A stretch of 64,000 bases of DNA from Akkermansiaceae bacterium (GTDB taxonomy: Bacteria > Verrucomicrobiota > Verrucomicrobiia > Verrucomicrobiales > Akkermansiaceae), in contig JAQWZU010000106.1 of the NCBI GenBank assembly GCA_029253285.1, positions 16,758 through 80,757 on the forward strand, read 5' to 3'. Position numbers and translations under genes: made by a program. The notes under the pieces were generated by a model, which was not told where the DNA came from, searched no databases, and saw only the letters and a program-made list of their open reading frames with translations. Shown piece by piece: positions 11,164 through 20,983 of this stretch (positions are counted from its first letter, which is position 1; every line of letters begins with the position of its first letter).

Positions 11164-13095
11164 TTACTTATCAGCGTCTACGACTTCGGCGTCGACAACC
11201 TTTCCTTTTGCTTGGCGAGGTTCGTCGCTTTCATCTTCAGCGGGAGCCACATCGGGTGCGGCACCTCCCATGTCGGGCATCTGCGCTCCGGCAGCCTGCG
11301 CGGCCTGGGCGAGTTCGTTGAGAGACTTTTCGAGGTCTTCCGTGGTAGATTTGATGAGGTCGAGATCGTCGGCCTTGAGCGCACCTTTGACGGCATCGAG
11401 CTTGGTAGTGAGCATCTCTTTCAGGTCGGCAGGAGCTTCTTCGGGAAGTTCGCTGATCTGCTTTTCAACCTGGTAGATGATGTTCTCGCCCTTATTCTTA
11501 ATGTCGACGGCTTCGGCACGCTTCTTATCTTCCTCGGCGTGAGCTTCGGCTTCGCGCTTGGCCTTTTCGATCTCGTCTTCAGACAGTCCGCTGGACCCTT
11601 CGATGGAGATCTTCTGCTCTTTGCCGGAGTTCTTGTCCTTGGCTGAAACGTGGAGAATCCCGTTCGCATCGATATCGAAGGTCACTTCGATCTGAGGCAT
11701 GCCTCGCTGAGCGGGCTCAATTCCGGAGAGCTGGAAATTTCCAAGCAACTTATTATCGGCGAAGAGCGGGCGCTCACCCTGACAGATGCGAATATCAACG
11801 GCGGGCTGGTTGTCAGCGGCAGTCGAGAAAGTCTGGCTACGCTTCACCGGGATGGTGGTGTTACGCTCAATCATGGCGGTGGCGCGGCTTCCTTCAGTCT
11901 CGATGGAGAGAGTGAGCGGAGTCACATCGAGAAGAAGCACATCCTTCACGTCACCCTGGAGAACACCACCTTGAATTGCCGCACCGATGGCGACCACTTC
12001 GTCGGGGTTCACGCCCTGGTGAGGAGTCTTGCCAGCGAGTTCGTGAGCAGTTTCCACAACCTTGGGCATACGGGTCATGCCACCCACAAGAACGAGCTCG
12101 TCGATCTCGCCGGAGCTGACATCAGCCTCCTTCAAGCAGTCGGATACCGGCTTTTTGGTGCGAGAAAAAAGGTGGTCAGTCAGCTGTTCAAGCTTACCGC
12201 GACTCAAGCTCAACTGAATATGCTTGGGACCGGTTTGGTCAGCAGTGATGAAGGGCAGGTTTAGGTCGTAATTTTGCGATGAAGAGAGCGCTATCTTGGC
12301 TTTCTCGGCTTCTTCCTTGATCCGCTGAAGAGCGTCGGGCTGACCGCTGAGATCAATGCCTTCGGATGATTTGAATTCGGCCACGATGTGATCGATGAGC
12401 GCATTGTCCCAATCGTCACCGCCGAGCTGGGTATCACCGTCGGTCGAGAGCACTTCGAAGACGCCATCAGAGATTTCCAATACCGAGATATCGAAGGTTC
12501 CCCCACCGAGGTCATAAATAGCGACCTTTTGATCCATCTTGGAATCAAGTCCGTATGCAAGCGAAGCAGCGGTTGGCTCGTTAATGATACGGCGCACTTT
12601 TAGACCGGCGATTTCACCGGCCGCCTTGGTGGCATTACGCTGGGAGTCATTGAAGTATGCGGGAACCGTGATTACCGCTTCCGTGATGGTCTCGCCGAGC
12701 TTGGCTTCCGCATCAGACTTGAGTTTACCAAGAATGATGGCTGCGATTTCCTGGGGAGAGTAGACTTTCTTCTCTCCTTCAACTTCCACCTGAATGTGGG
12801 CGTCGCCATTGTCAGCTTCCACAAGCTCATAGGGGACGCGTTTGTCTTCAGCGGTGAGTTCGGAAAACTTACGTCCGATGAGGCGCTTGGCGGAGAAGAC
12901 GGTATTTTTTGCATTCGTGACAGCCTGACGCTTGGCGGCCTGACCGACGAGACGTTCTCCGTTCTTCGCAAAAGCGACAACAGACGGAGTGGTGCGTGCA
13001 CCTTCCGAGTTTTCGAGGACTACTGGTTCACCGCCCTCCATGACAGACATGCAGGAGTTGGTGGTGCCGAGGTCAATTCCTAAGATTTTACCCAT
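11164..13095 (-). CDS. dnaK: Molecular chaperone DnaK (Hsp70)
   Basis: Start [29 protein letters not shown]; '[43 protein letters not shown]'. Confidence 0.98.
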   Translation of the reverse strand: MGKILGIDLGTTNSCMSVMEGGEPVVLENSEGARTTPSVVAFAKNGERLVGQAAKRQAVTNAKNTVFSAKRLIGRKFSELTAEDKRVPYELVEADNGDAHIQVEVEGEKKVYSPQEIAAIILGKLKSDAEAKLGETITEAVITVPAYFNDSQRNATKAAGEIAGLKVRRIINEPTAASLAYGLDSKMDQKVAIYDLGGGTFDISVLEISDGVFEVLSTDGDTQLGGDDWDNALIDHIVAEFKSSEGIDLSGQPDALQRIKEEAEKAKIALSSSQNYDLNLPFITADQTGPKHIQLSLSRGKLEQLTDHLFSRTKKPVSDCLKEADVSSGEIDELVLVGGMTRMPKVVETAHELAGKTPHQGVNPDEVVAIGAAIQGGVLQGDVKDVLLLDVTPLTLSIETEGSRATAMIERNTTIPVKRSQTFSTAADNQPAVDIRICQGERPLFADNKLLGNFQLSGIEPAQRGMPQIEVTFDIDANGILHVSAKDKNSGKEQKISIEGSSGLSEDEIEKAKREAEAHAEEDKKRAEAVDIKNKGENIIYQVEKQISELPEEAPADLKEMLTTKLDAVKGALKADDLDLIKSTTEDLEKSLNELAQAAQAAGAQMPDMGGAAPDVAPAEDESDEPRQAKGKVVDAEVVDADK

Positions 13096-13158
13096 GATTT
13101 TATTTCTATGTATTAAAGTTGGTGGCAGGGCTCTCACCTGACAATTTTAGCAATTCCT

Positions 13159-13177
13159 TTGGCACGCACCGTGCCAA
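13159..13177 (-). promoter_or_regulatory. Perfect inverted repeat resembling a sigma-54 -24/-12 promoter upstream of dnaK
   Basis: TTGGCACG-N3-CGTGCCAA; minus-strand reading TTGGCACGGTGCGTGCC has GG and GC separated by 10 nt, as in TGGCAC-N5-TTGC. Confidence 0.45.
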
Positions 13178-13289
13178 TTGCCGCAATCCCTTATTCTACG
13201 GGAAACTCCGCGATTTCCCTCAATACCGGCGCGTCACTTTGACACGCATCACCCTGCAACCATTTGACACTTGGCGACAATTTGTCTCA

Positions 13290-13877
13290 CTACTCTCGCA
13301 CATCGATCGCCTCAGCGAGCATTCCTTTATAAACATCGGCAGGCACTTCGTAGCCGCCGAAGGTCTTCAGATGATCGGTCATCCATTGGGTATCGAGTAA
13401 TATTACCCCTTCGTCCCGCAGCCACTCCACCAAACGCACCAGCGCAATCTTACTGGCATCGGTTTTGCGGCTGAACATGCTTTCACCAAAAAACACGCGA
13501 TCGATCCGAACTCCATAGAGCCCGCCCTGCAGCCCTTCCTCATCCCAACATTCCACGGAATGCGCAAAGCCCCGCTCGAACAACTCACCGTAGCTGTCCA
13601 TGATCACGGGATCGATCCAGGTCTCCTCCCGCTCAGAACATCCCTCCATCACCTCTCGGAAAGCTGTGTCGTAACGGATTTCAAATGGACGCTTCTTCAG
13701 AGCACGCTTCAATCCCTTGGGAATATGAAAACGCTCATCCAGCGGAATGATCCCGCGCATTTTCGGCGAAAACCAAAAAATCTCCCCGTTCTCAGACATC
13801 GGGAAGACCCCTTCTATATAGGCACTGAGTAGCACTTCGGGAGGAATTCGTTCCACGAGGCGATTTTCACGATACAA
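13290..13877 (-). CDS. aat: Leucyl/phenylalanyl-tRNA--protein transferase
   Basis: 195 aa; 'GVFPMSENGEIFWFSPKMRGIIPL', 'SVECWDEEGLQGGLYGVRIDRVFFGESMFS'. Confidence 0.95.
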   Translation of the reverse strand: MYRENRLVERIPPEVLLSAYIEGVFPMSENGEIFWFSPKMRGIIPLDERFHIPKGLKRALKKRPFEIRYDTAFREVMEGCSEREETWIDPVIMDSYGELFERGFAHSVECWDEEGLQGGLYGVRIDRVFFGESMFSRKTDASKIALVRLVEWLRDEGVILLDTQWMTDHLKTFGGYEVPADVYKGMLAEAIDVRE

Positions 13878-13906
13878 AATCAGAATTTCAACCTACAATT
13901 CGCGCC

Positions 13907-14398
13907 ATGAAGATCGATCTCGCCAATCTGCCCGACGAAGGACAGCTCTTTGAAGGTGAATTAAGGCCCGAAATCTTTGATTTGGAGGGCAGCGACACCA
14001 CTCCGGCCGGACCTCTCCTCTACCGATTATTCGCCCAACGCTTTGATACAGAACTTCTTCTCACCGGAAATCTTGAGGCGACCTTCGAATTAACCTGCAT
14101 GCGCAGCCTGCACGGCTTCAAACAGACTGTTGAACTGGAAGGTAGCGCCATCAGCATCGAAATCGGCAACGACGGCGAAATTGACGCCTCGGAGGCCATT
14201 CGGGAAGAAGTTCTTCTGGAGCTCCCGACCAACCCGCGTTGCGAGGATGGCGACACCCCGGGAAAATGCGAAATAGATCCGAAGTATTTAGCAGTGGACA
14301 AGTCGACCAATGATGGAGTAGACAACGCCCCCGCGCAGGACGGACCCAATCCATGGGCCGCCTTGGACGCAATTGATTCCAACGATCAACCTTCTTAA
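13907..14398 (+). CDS. DUF177/YceD-family protein
   Basis: 163 aa, directly upstream of rpmF (conserved synteny); 'LTGNLEATFELTCMRSLHGFKQTVELE'. Confidence 0.8.
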   Translation: MKIDLANLPDEGQLFEGELRPEIFDLEGSDTTPAGPLLYRLFAQRFDTELLLTGNLEATFELTCMRSLHGFKQTVELEGSAISIEIGNDGEIDASEAIREEVLLELPTNPRCEDGDTPGKCEIDPKYLAVDKSTNDGVDNAPAQDGPNPWAALDAIDSNDQPS

Positions 14399-14410
14399 CC
14401 ACCTAGAACC

Positions 14411-14593
14411 ATGGCCGCACCAAAACGCCGCACATCCAAGCACAAGCAACGTCTCCGCAGAGGAGCCAACCGCTGGCGCAAGCCACTGCTAAAGACCTGT
14501 CCCGAATGTGGGAGCAGTATCCCAGGGCATATCGCCTGCCCATCTTGCGGAACCTACCGAGAGCGCCAAGTCGTCGATGTCGACTTGGTTTAA
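14411..14593 (+). CDS. rpmF: 50S ribosomal protein L32
   Basis: 60 aa; '[22 protein letters not shown]' with CPECG...CPSCGTYR zinc ribbon. Confidence 0.95.
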   Translation: MAAPKRRTSKHKQRLRRGANRWRKPLLKTCPECGSSIPGHIACPSCGTYRERQVVDVDLV

Positions 14594-14620
14594 TCGTTTG
14601 GTTCCTATCAATTTTTTAAT

Positions 14621-14652
14621 GAGCGCGGGGCCTGTCTCCGCGCTCGTTTTTT
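14621..14652 (+). terminator. Intrinsic terminator between rpmF and plsX
   Basis: GAGCGCGG-...-CCGCGCTC followed by GTTTTTTC. Confidence 0.75.
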
Positions 14653-14656
14653 CGAG

Positions 14657-15691
14657 ATGAAAATCGCACTCGACGCCATGGGCGGGGACCACGCCCCCAG
14701 AGTAAATCTCGAAGGAGCACGCGAGATACTAGCCGCCAATCCGGACATCGAGACCATCTTCCTGACCGGCCCGGCCGAGGAACTCAAGAAAGCCGCGCTC
14801 GAATATGGACTCACCGACAAGCGTGCGCAATTTGTCGACGCCACGGAAGTCGTCGGCATGGAAGAATCCGGAGCAAAAGCAATTCGACGCAAAAAGAACT
14901 CCTCCATCGCCGTCGCCAACGACCTCGTTAAAAAAGGCGACGCAGAAGCCGTCGTCTCCGCAGGTAACACCGGAGCTGCTGTTGCCACCGCAACCGTAAA
15001 ACTTCGCCTCCTAAAAGGTATCCTTCGCGCCGGCATCGCCTCCCCCATGCCGAACGAACATGGCGTATGCAACCTACTTGATGCGGGAGCCAACCCGGAA
15101 GCAAAACCGGAACACCTTTTACAATATGCCATCATGGGCAGCGTATACGCGCATGAGGTTTTAAAGGTCAAAGATCCGCACGTTGGCATCATGTCCAATG
15201 GCGAGGAGGAAGAAAAAGGAACAGCCTTCACCAAAGAAACGATGGCCCTTTTGAAGGACCTTGTTGATCGGGACAAAGCACCTTTCACCTTCCTCGGAAA
15301 CGTCGAAGGACACGACCTTTTCCAGACCAAACTCGATGTCTGCCTCTGCGACGGGTTCACTGGAAACATTGTTCTCAAAAGCTGCGAAGCAACGGCCAAG
15401 GCCATGTCCAAATGGCTCAAAACAGCCTTCAAAAAGAACCCTATTCGCATGACCGGAGCTCTTCTGGGAAAAGGCGCATTTCAGGAGGTAAAAGAAACAT
15501 CCAGCTATGAATCCTACGGCGGCAGCCCTCTCCTTGGAGTCAATGGCGTCGTCATCATTGCTCATGGAGGGTCTTCAGCCCTCGCCATTAAGAACGCGAT
15601 TAAAATGGCGGCTTCTGCGATCAAGCACGACATCAATCACAAGATTGAAGACGCCATCGAAAGCGCCAACCCTTCTGTAACGGCGGGTTAA
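14657..15691 (+). CDS. plsX: Phosphate acyltransferase PlsX
   Basis: 344 aa; 'MKIALDAMGGDHAPRVNLEGA', 'CDGFTGNIVLKSCE'. Confidence 0.95.
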   Translation: MKIALDAMGGDHAPRVNLEGAREILAANPDIETIFLTGPAEELKKAALEYGLTDKRAQFVDATEVVGMEESGAKAIRRKKNSSIAVANDLVKKGDAEAVVSAGNTGAAVATATVKLRLLKGILRAGIASPMPNEHGVCNLLDAGANPEAKPEHLLQYAIMGSVYAHEVLKVKDPHVGIMSNGEEEEKGTAFTKETMALLKDLVDRDKAPFTFLGNVEGHDLFQTKLDVCLCDGFTGNIVLKSCEATAKAMSKWLKTAFKKNPIRMTGALLGKGAFQEVKETSSYESYGGSPLLGVNGVVIIAHGGSSALAIKNAIKMAASAIKHDINHKIEDAIESANPSVTAG

Positions 15692-15721
15692 TTCTCCTTT
15701 TTTTCATCCCACGAGAGAGTC

Positions 15722-16948
15722 ATGATCAATCGGCGCCTCGGCGACTCCTTGCTCAAACCATTCACCCGGGTAACCTCATCCGGTCGCTACGTCCCGGAAG
15801 TCGATGGCCTGCGCTGCCTCGCCATCGTTTTGGTGATCTTCTTCCACTGCCACCACCTCTTTCGAACCGGCAACGAACCGGTCACCTCCGCAGAACTAAC
15901 AGCGGAAGGCTGGGCCGCTACCGCAACCTTCCTTCCCAACTTTTTTTTCGCAAAGGGATGGTTTGGAGTACAGATTTTCTTTGTCATTTCCGGAATGGTT
16001 CTAGCCCTCCCCTTTGCCTCCCACTACCTCCAGGGGGCTGACCGCCCCAAAGTAAAAGATTACTTCCGACGCCGCCTAATTAGGATTGAGGTCCCTTACA
16101 TCATTACACTCACCTTCTTTCTCTTCTACGCCGTCACTTTTCAAGATCGCCTGTGGAACGAAATGCTTCCGAGATATTTCGCCGGTCTCATTTACTCCCA
16201 CTCGCTCATCTACGACGGTGCACTCAACCCACTCCTCTGGGTTTCGTGGACGCTCGAGATTGAAATTCAATTCTACCTCCTCGCCCCCCTGCTTTGCACC
16301 GTCTTTAAAATACCAAACACTCTCCTGCGAAGAGGCATCCTACTACTCGCAATCCTCTTCATTGAGCCCTGTGTCGATGCCGCCAACGCAGCCTTCCCCT
16401 CGGTAATTTGGCGCGAGAGCATCCTCAACCAATTCTCCTATTTCTTTGCGGGAATCCTCCTCGCCGACCTTTACCTCTCTCCAAAGCTAAAAGCCATCCG
16501 AGCCAACCCCACTGCCCTTATCTGGGACGCGATCGGACTGCTAGCCTGGCCTGCGACTTTCCTTCTTTTGGAATTCCCCCCCTCATTCAACCTCAAACCC
16601 CTCACCCTTATTCTCGCTTTCCTTGCCGTCCTGACCGGACCAGTCTTGCGCAAACTCTTCTCGAATCGCTGGGTCGTCGCCGTCGGAATGATGTGCTACA
16701 CGATTTACCTTTTTCACAATTTCTTCATCTACAGCATCCTTCAATACTTCATTTTTTCCAAATTTGTCGTCGAAGGTGACTGGCCTTGGAACCTCGTCTT
16801 GATGGCCCTGATGCTTGTGGGGTGCCTTATCCTGAGCGGTCTCCTGTTCCTCGTCGTAGAAAAACCCTTCGCCAAGGGAAAACTGCCGCGACTCTTCAAA
16901 AGATCATCCAAGCCCAGCCCGGATTGCAATTTGGATTCTATCAGCTAA
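15722..16948 (+). CDS. Acyltransferase family (acyltransferase_3) membrane protein
   Basis: 408 aa; 'VPEVDGLRCLAIVLVIFFHCHH', 'GWFGVQIFFVISG' typical of OafA/YrhL-type acyltransferases. Confidence 0.85.
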   Translation: MINRRLGDSLLKPFTRVTSSGRYVPEVDGLRCLAIVLVIFFHCHHLFRTGNEPVTSAELTAEGWAATATFLPNFFFAKGWFGVQIFFVISGMVLALPFASHYLQGADRPKVKDYFRRRLIRIEVPYIITLTFFLFYAVTFQDRLWNEMLPRYFAGLIYSHSLIYDGALNPLLWVSWTLEIEIQFYLLAPLLCTVFKIPNTLLRRGILLLAILFIEPCVDAANAAFPSVIWRESILNQFSYFFAGILLADLYLSPKLKAIRANPTALIWDAIGLLAWPATFLLLEFPPSFNLKPLTLILAFLAVLTGPVLRKLFSNRWVVAVGMMCYTIYLFHNFFIYSILQYFIFSKFVVEGDWPWNLVLMALMLVGCLILSGLLFLVVEKPFAKGKLPRLFKRSSKPSPDCNLDSIS

Positions 16949-16958
16949 CTCTACCGAC

Positions 16959-18095
16959 ATGCATAATTTCGACCAACCCGTTCACCGACGTGGCACCGGA
17001 TCACTCAAGTGGGACCGACGGCCTGACCTTGATCCGCTCTGGGTCGCGGATATGGATTTCACCTCCCCACCTCAAGTCATCGAAACTCTTCACGAGCGAG
17101 TTGATCATGGTGTCTTTGGATACGCCGTCCCACACCCCTCTCTCGTCGAAACTCTTCTCAATTACCTTCAAACCCGTATTGGCGCCACCAGCAGCGAAGA
17201 ACAAATCGTTCACCTCGGCGGACTCGTTCCTGCCTTGTCTCTAGCAACCAAAGCCTTCGCCTCTCCGGGCGATGCCCTACTCACCTGCACGCCGGTTTAC
17301 CCCCCGTTCCTCGGAGTTCACAACGACGGCGATCTCGAACTACAAAGTGTTGATCACCTCAATAATGACGGCACTTGGATCATGGATTGGGACGCGCTTG
17401 AAAACGCGGTCACTCCAAAAAGCAAACTCTTCATCCTTAGCAATCCGCAAAACCCACTCGGGCGCGTTTTCACCAAGGATGAAATGATTCAACTCGGTGA
17501 GTTCTGCCAGCGCCACGACCTCGTTCTGGTTTCTGACGAAATTCATTGCGACCTCATCCTCGACGAAGACGCCACACCACACTTTTCGGCCCTCAATCTT
17601 CCGGACGAACTTCGCGAGCGCACCGTCACTCTTCTTGCCCCGAGCAAGACCTACAATATCGCCGGGTTAGGTTACGCCTTCGCGGTCATTCCGAACGATT
17701 CCCTCCGTCGAAAATTCACCGCGGCCAAAGGCCATACCCTCCCCGAGATCAACTGCCTCGCCTATTACGCGGCCGAAGCTGCCTACCGACACGGCGAACC
17801 CTGGCGTCAGGACTTGCTCGCCTACCTCCGAACCAACCGGGACCTCCTCGCAAAAAAGATCACCGAAGGACTCCCCGGGGCACGCGTCCCGAATATCGAA
17901 GCAACCTATCTCGCCTGGATTGACTGCAAGGCTCTCTCCGTAGATCAGCCCATCGAAAAAGCCGAAGAGACCGGACTTTTCCTATCAGATGGCACCTTCT
18001 TCGGGCACAAGCGCTGCCTCCGCGTCAATTTCGGAACGCAAACAGCGCGTCTGGAAAATGCGCTCGAGCTGCTCGTTACCGCTCTCCAGTCTTGA
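16959..18095 (+). CDS. MalY/PatB family PLP-dependent aminotransferase (cystathionine beta-lyase-like)
   Basis: 378 aa; 'WVADMDFTSPPQVIE', 'LSNPQNPLGRVF', 'VLVSDEIHCDLIL', 'LLAPSKTYNIAGL'. Confidence 0.9.
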   Translation: MHNFDQPVHRRGTGSLKWDRRPDLDPLWVADMDFTSPPQVIETLHERVDHGVFGYAVPHPSLVETLLNYLQTRIGATSSEEQIVHLGGLVPALSLATKAFASPGDALLTCTPVYPPFLGVHNDGDLELQSVDHLNNDGTWIMDWDALENAVTPKSKLFILSNPQNPLGRVFTKDEMIQLGEFCQRHDLVLVSDEIHCDLILDEDATPHFSALNLPDELRERTVTLLAPSKTYNIAGLGYAFAVIPNDSLRRKFTAAKGHTLPEINCLAYYAAEAAYRHGEPWRQDLLAYLRTNRDLLAKKITEGLPGARVPNIEATYLAWIDCKALSVDQPIEKAEETGLFLSDGTFFGHKRCLRVNFGTQTARLENALELLVTALQS

Positions 18096-18126
18096 TGCCC
18101 GGCCTATCTGACTCCATTCTCACCTC

Positions 18127-18798
18127 ATGAAGGGTCTCTTCTTCCTCATTCTCTTGGCGATCACCACTCCGATCGTGGCCCGGGAACACGTCATTCTCAC
18201 CGGCGGACCCGCCTTGAGACACTGGGAAAACCTCCGGGTAGAGAAAGACCGGCACGATCGCTTTTGGGGGAATTTTCTTGCCGCCACCTCAATCCGCAGC
18301 GACGAACTTCGGAAAATCCATGGCAAAAATGCCAGCCTGACCTGGATTGTTTACAAGCCGGGCTACGTCATTCGCGGAAAGGAAGATCACAAGCCATACG
18401 CCAAGTGGGTCGCCAAGCAAGCCGCCAAACGGAACGCCAAACTGATCTGGATTAATACCGGCGATCAGGCCATCGCCGCCATCAATGGCCGCCGCGACAT
18501 CATCACCTTCGACTTCTTCGGCCACTCCAACCGTCACTGCTTCATGCTCGATTACGGCACCAATGTGATGGCTGTCAGCCAGGCTTGGATTCACGAAAAA
18601 GACCTGCGAAAAATCCGCAGAGGGGCTTTCAACAAATACGCTCTCTGCCAAAGCTACGGCTGCCACACCGGCGAAAGTATGAGCGCCATTTGGCGTAGCA
18701 AAGTTGGCATCCCGCTGATCGGAGCCAAAGGCAAAACCAATTACGAAACCGTCTCTTTCGGCAGACTTCCCTCGGTCTCCGGCAAGTGGATCCGCTGA
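18127..18798 (+). CDS. Secreted protein, possible caspase-like fold
   Basis: 223 aa, signal peptide; 'DIITFDFFGHSNRHCF' and 'YALCQSYGCHTGESM...GIPLIGAKGKTNYE'. Confidence 0.6.
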   Translation: MKGLFFLILLAITTPIVAREHVILTGGPALRHWENLRVEKDRHDRFWGNFLAATSIRSDELRKIHGKNASLTWIVYKPGYVIRGKEDHKPYAKWVAKQAAKRNAKLIWINTGDQAIAAINGRRDIITFDFFGHSNRHCFMLDYGTNVMAVSQAWIHEKDLRKIRRGAFNKYALCQSYGCHTGESMSAIWRSKVGIPLIGAKGKTNYETVSFGRLPSVSGKWIR

Positions 18799-18821
18799 CA
18801 CAATTTCCAACATCACCACTT

Positions 18822-19817
18822 ATGACCTTCCAAGAACTCAACGACCTCTATCAACTCCCTCTCTTCGATCTCATTCAACGCTCCCGCAGCGTTCACGAAG
18901 AAAACTGGCCCGCCGGCGAAGTCCAACTCTGCACCCTCCTCTCCATCAAAACCGGCGGGTGCTCGGAAGACTGCTCATACTGCGCCCAATCCGCGCGCTA
19001 CAAATCAGATGTCGCTCCCGAGCGGCTCATGGAAAAATGCCAGATCATGGAACGCGCCAAAGCCGCCCGTGACAACGGCTCAACCCGCTTTTGCATGGGA
19101 GCCGCCTGGCGCGGTGTTCGAGAGGGAACCCAACGATTCGACCAGGTTCTCGATATCATTCAGGATGTTTCCAAACTTGGCATGGAAGTTTGCGTCACCC
19201 TGGGAGAACTTGGCCCCAATGAAGCGGTAAGACTCAAGGACGCGGGAGTCACCGCATACAACCACAACATCGACACCTCGCCCGAGCACTACCCCAATAT
19301 CGTCACCACCCACACTTTTCAGGACCGCCTGAATACCATTCGCCACGCTCAGGACGCCGGCATGTCGATCTGCTGCGGCGGCATTCTCGGACTCGGAGAA
19401 AACACCGAGGATCGTTTGAAAATGCTCGAAGTGATTTCCAGCTTCAATCCCCAGCCGGAATCGGTCCCAATCAACTCACTCATGCCCATGCCCGGCACCC
19501 CTCTCGCCAAAAGCTCGGGAGTCGATGTCTTCGAATTGGTCCGCATCATCGCGCTGACCCGCCTCGCCGTGCCCAAGGCCAAAGTCCGCCTCTCAGCTGG
19601 CCGCACCAACCTTTCCGAGGAGGCGCAAACAATCTGTTTCTTCGCCGGCGCAAATTCCATTTTCTACGGCGACAAACTCCTTACTGCCGAGAACCCAGCC
19701 GTCGAAAAAGACCTCGCGCTGATTAACAAGCTTGGTCTCAGCCCGCAAAAACCCAATCGCGCGCAAGCCGCACCCGATTCCGATGAGGCCCTCCCCCGCA
19801 AACCGCACCTGGCCTGA
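18822..19817 (+). CDS. bioB: Biotin synthase
   Basis: Start MTFQELNDLYQLPLFDLI; radical SAM 'KTGGCSEDCSYCAQSARY'. Confidence 0.97.
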   Translation: MTFQELNDLYQLPLFDLIQRSRSVHEENWPAGEVQLCTLLSIKTGGCSEDCSYCAQSARYKSDVAPERLMEKCQIMERAKAARDNGSTRFCMGAAWRGVREGTQRFDQVLDIIQDVSKLGMEVCVTLGELGPNEAVRLKDAGVTAYNHNIDTSPEHYPNIVTTHTFQDRLNTIRHAQDAGMSICCGGILGLGENTEDRLKMLEVISSFNPQPESVPINSLMPMPGTPLAKSSGVDVFELVRIIALTRLAVPKAKVRLSAGRTNLSEEAQTICFFAGANSIFYGDKLLTAENPAVEKDLALINKLGLSPQKPNRAQAAPDSDEALPRKPHLA

Positions 19818-20265
19818 AGCTAACACTCGAATTGAGGTCTCAATTCAAGAACAAGCCCTGACCCTCTTCAAAAACGAAGAGAGGCAGTTCTCGGTCCCGG
19901 TTTCCACCGGAGCCAAGGGAATCGGATTTAGCGAAGGTTCGCATCAAACACCAACCGGGCACTTCGTTATTCGTGAACGCATCGGAGAAGGCGCCCCCCT
20001 TCATACCTTTTTCAAAGGACGACGACCTCTGGGAATCGGAGGCTCTCAGAGCGAAGATGCCATTCTTACCCGAATTTTATGGCTCGAAGGGCTGGACGAG
20101 GAAAACTCGAACACCTATCGCCGCTACATCTACTTTCATGGCACCCACGAGGAGGATTTAATCGGTCGCCCCGCCTCCCATGGCTGTATAAGATTGAATA
20201 ACGGGGACATGCTCGATCTCTTCGACCAAGTTCCGCTCTTCACCCGCGTCGATATCATCAAATAG
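19783..20265 (+). CDS. L,D-transpeptidase (YkuD)
   Basis: 'QTPTGHFVIRERIGEGAP', 'IYFHGTHEEDLIGRPASHGCIRLNNGD' (HGT...SHGCIRL); start overlaps bioB 3' end. Confidence 0.9.
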   Translation: MRPSPANRTWPEANTRIEVSIQEQALTLFKNEERQFSVPVSTGAKGIGFSEGSHQTPTGHFVIRERIGEGAPLHTFFKGRRPLGIGGSQSEDAILTRILWLEGLDEENSNTYRRYIYFHGTHEEDLIGRPASHGCIRLNNGDMLDLFDQVPLFTRVDIIK

Positions 20266-20275
20266 AAATTCCATT

Positions 20276-20920
20276 ATGAACAAACTGATCGCATTCGATT
20301 GCGACTCCACCCTCTCTGCCATCGAAGGCGTCGATGAACTCGCCCGCCTTGCAGGCGATGACGTCTTTCGCCAAGTTGAGGATCTCACCAACCAAGCGAT
20401 GAATGGAGAGATTCCCATTGAAGAAATTTTTGCCCGTCGATTGGAACTCATCAATCCCACCCGTCAACAATGTCTCGAAATTGGTAAAGCCTATCTTAAA
20501 GAGATCGAACCAACCGCCAAGGAAACGATCTCCAAACTCAAGAGGGAAGGATGGGAATGTATTATTATTTCGGGAGGATTTGTTACGTGTATCGAGGAGC
20601 TTGCGGAGTATCTAGAGATTTCATCTATTGAAGCCGTTCCATTATACTTTCATGAAAATGGCGACTACCGGGGATTTGATAATGACTACCCCACCACTCG
20701 GAATGGAGGGAAGCCTGAACTCCTCCAACAAGCTGCAAAAAAACACTCTGCAGAGCATGTTGTCATGGTAGGCGATGGCATTTCAGACCTCGAGACATTC
20801 GGAATAGCAGATAAGTTTGTTGGTTTCACGCGATACGCAGCTCGTCCACAAATCCTCGAAAAAAGCCCGCACCTCGCCTCCGAATTATCCCAAATATTAG
20901 ATATTCTAAAGGATAGTTAA
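20276..20920 (+). CDS. serB: HAD-family phosphoserine phosphatase-like
   Basis: 214 aa; 'FDCDSTLSAIEGVDELA', 'IISGGF', 'MVGDGISDLE'. Confidence 0.85.
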   Translation: MNKLIAFDCDSTLSAIEGVDELARLAGDDVFRQVEDLTNQAMNGEIPIEEIFARRLELINPTRQQCLEIGKAYLKEIEPTAKETISKLKREGWECIIISGGFVTCIEELAEYLEISSIEAVPLYFHENGDYRGFDNDYPTTRNGGKPELLQQAAKKHSAEHVVMVGDGISDLETFGIADKFVGFTRYAARPQILEKSPHLASELSQILDILKDS

Positions 20921-20948
20921 TCTTTAATTAAAATATCATATTTAGCTC

Positions 20949-20964
20949 TTGCACACTCGTGCAA
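20949..20964. promoter_or_regulatory. Palindrome upstream of the HTH gene
   Basis: TTGCAC-actc-GTGCAA perfect inverted repeat 20 nt before the ATG at 20984. Confidence 0.4.
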
Positions 20965-20983
20965 CACATCTCAAAGTAATTCC

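Noticed and set aside
11650-12264. 204-aa plus-strand ORF
   Set aside because: Antisense to dnaK; no independent coding evidence.
13140-13290. CIRCE/HrcA operator upstream of dnaK
   Set aside because: The inverted repeat has a 3-nt spacer and TTGGCACG arms, not TTAGCACTC-N9-GAGTGCTAA.
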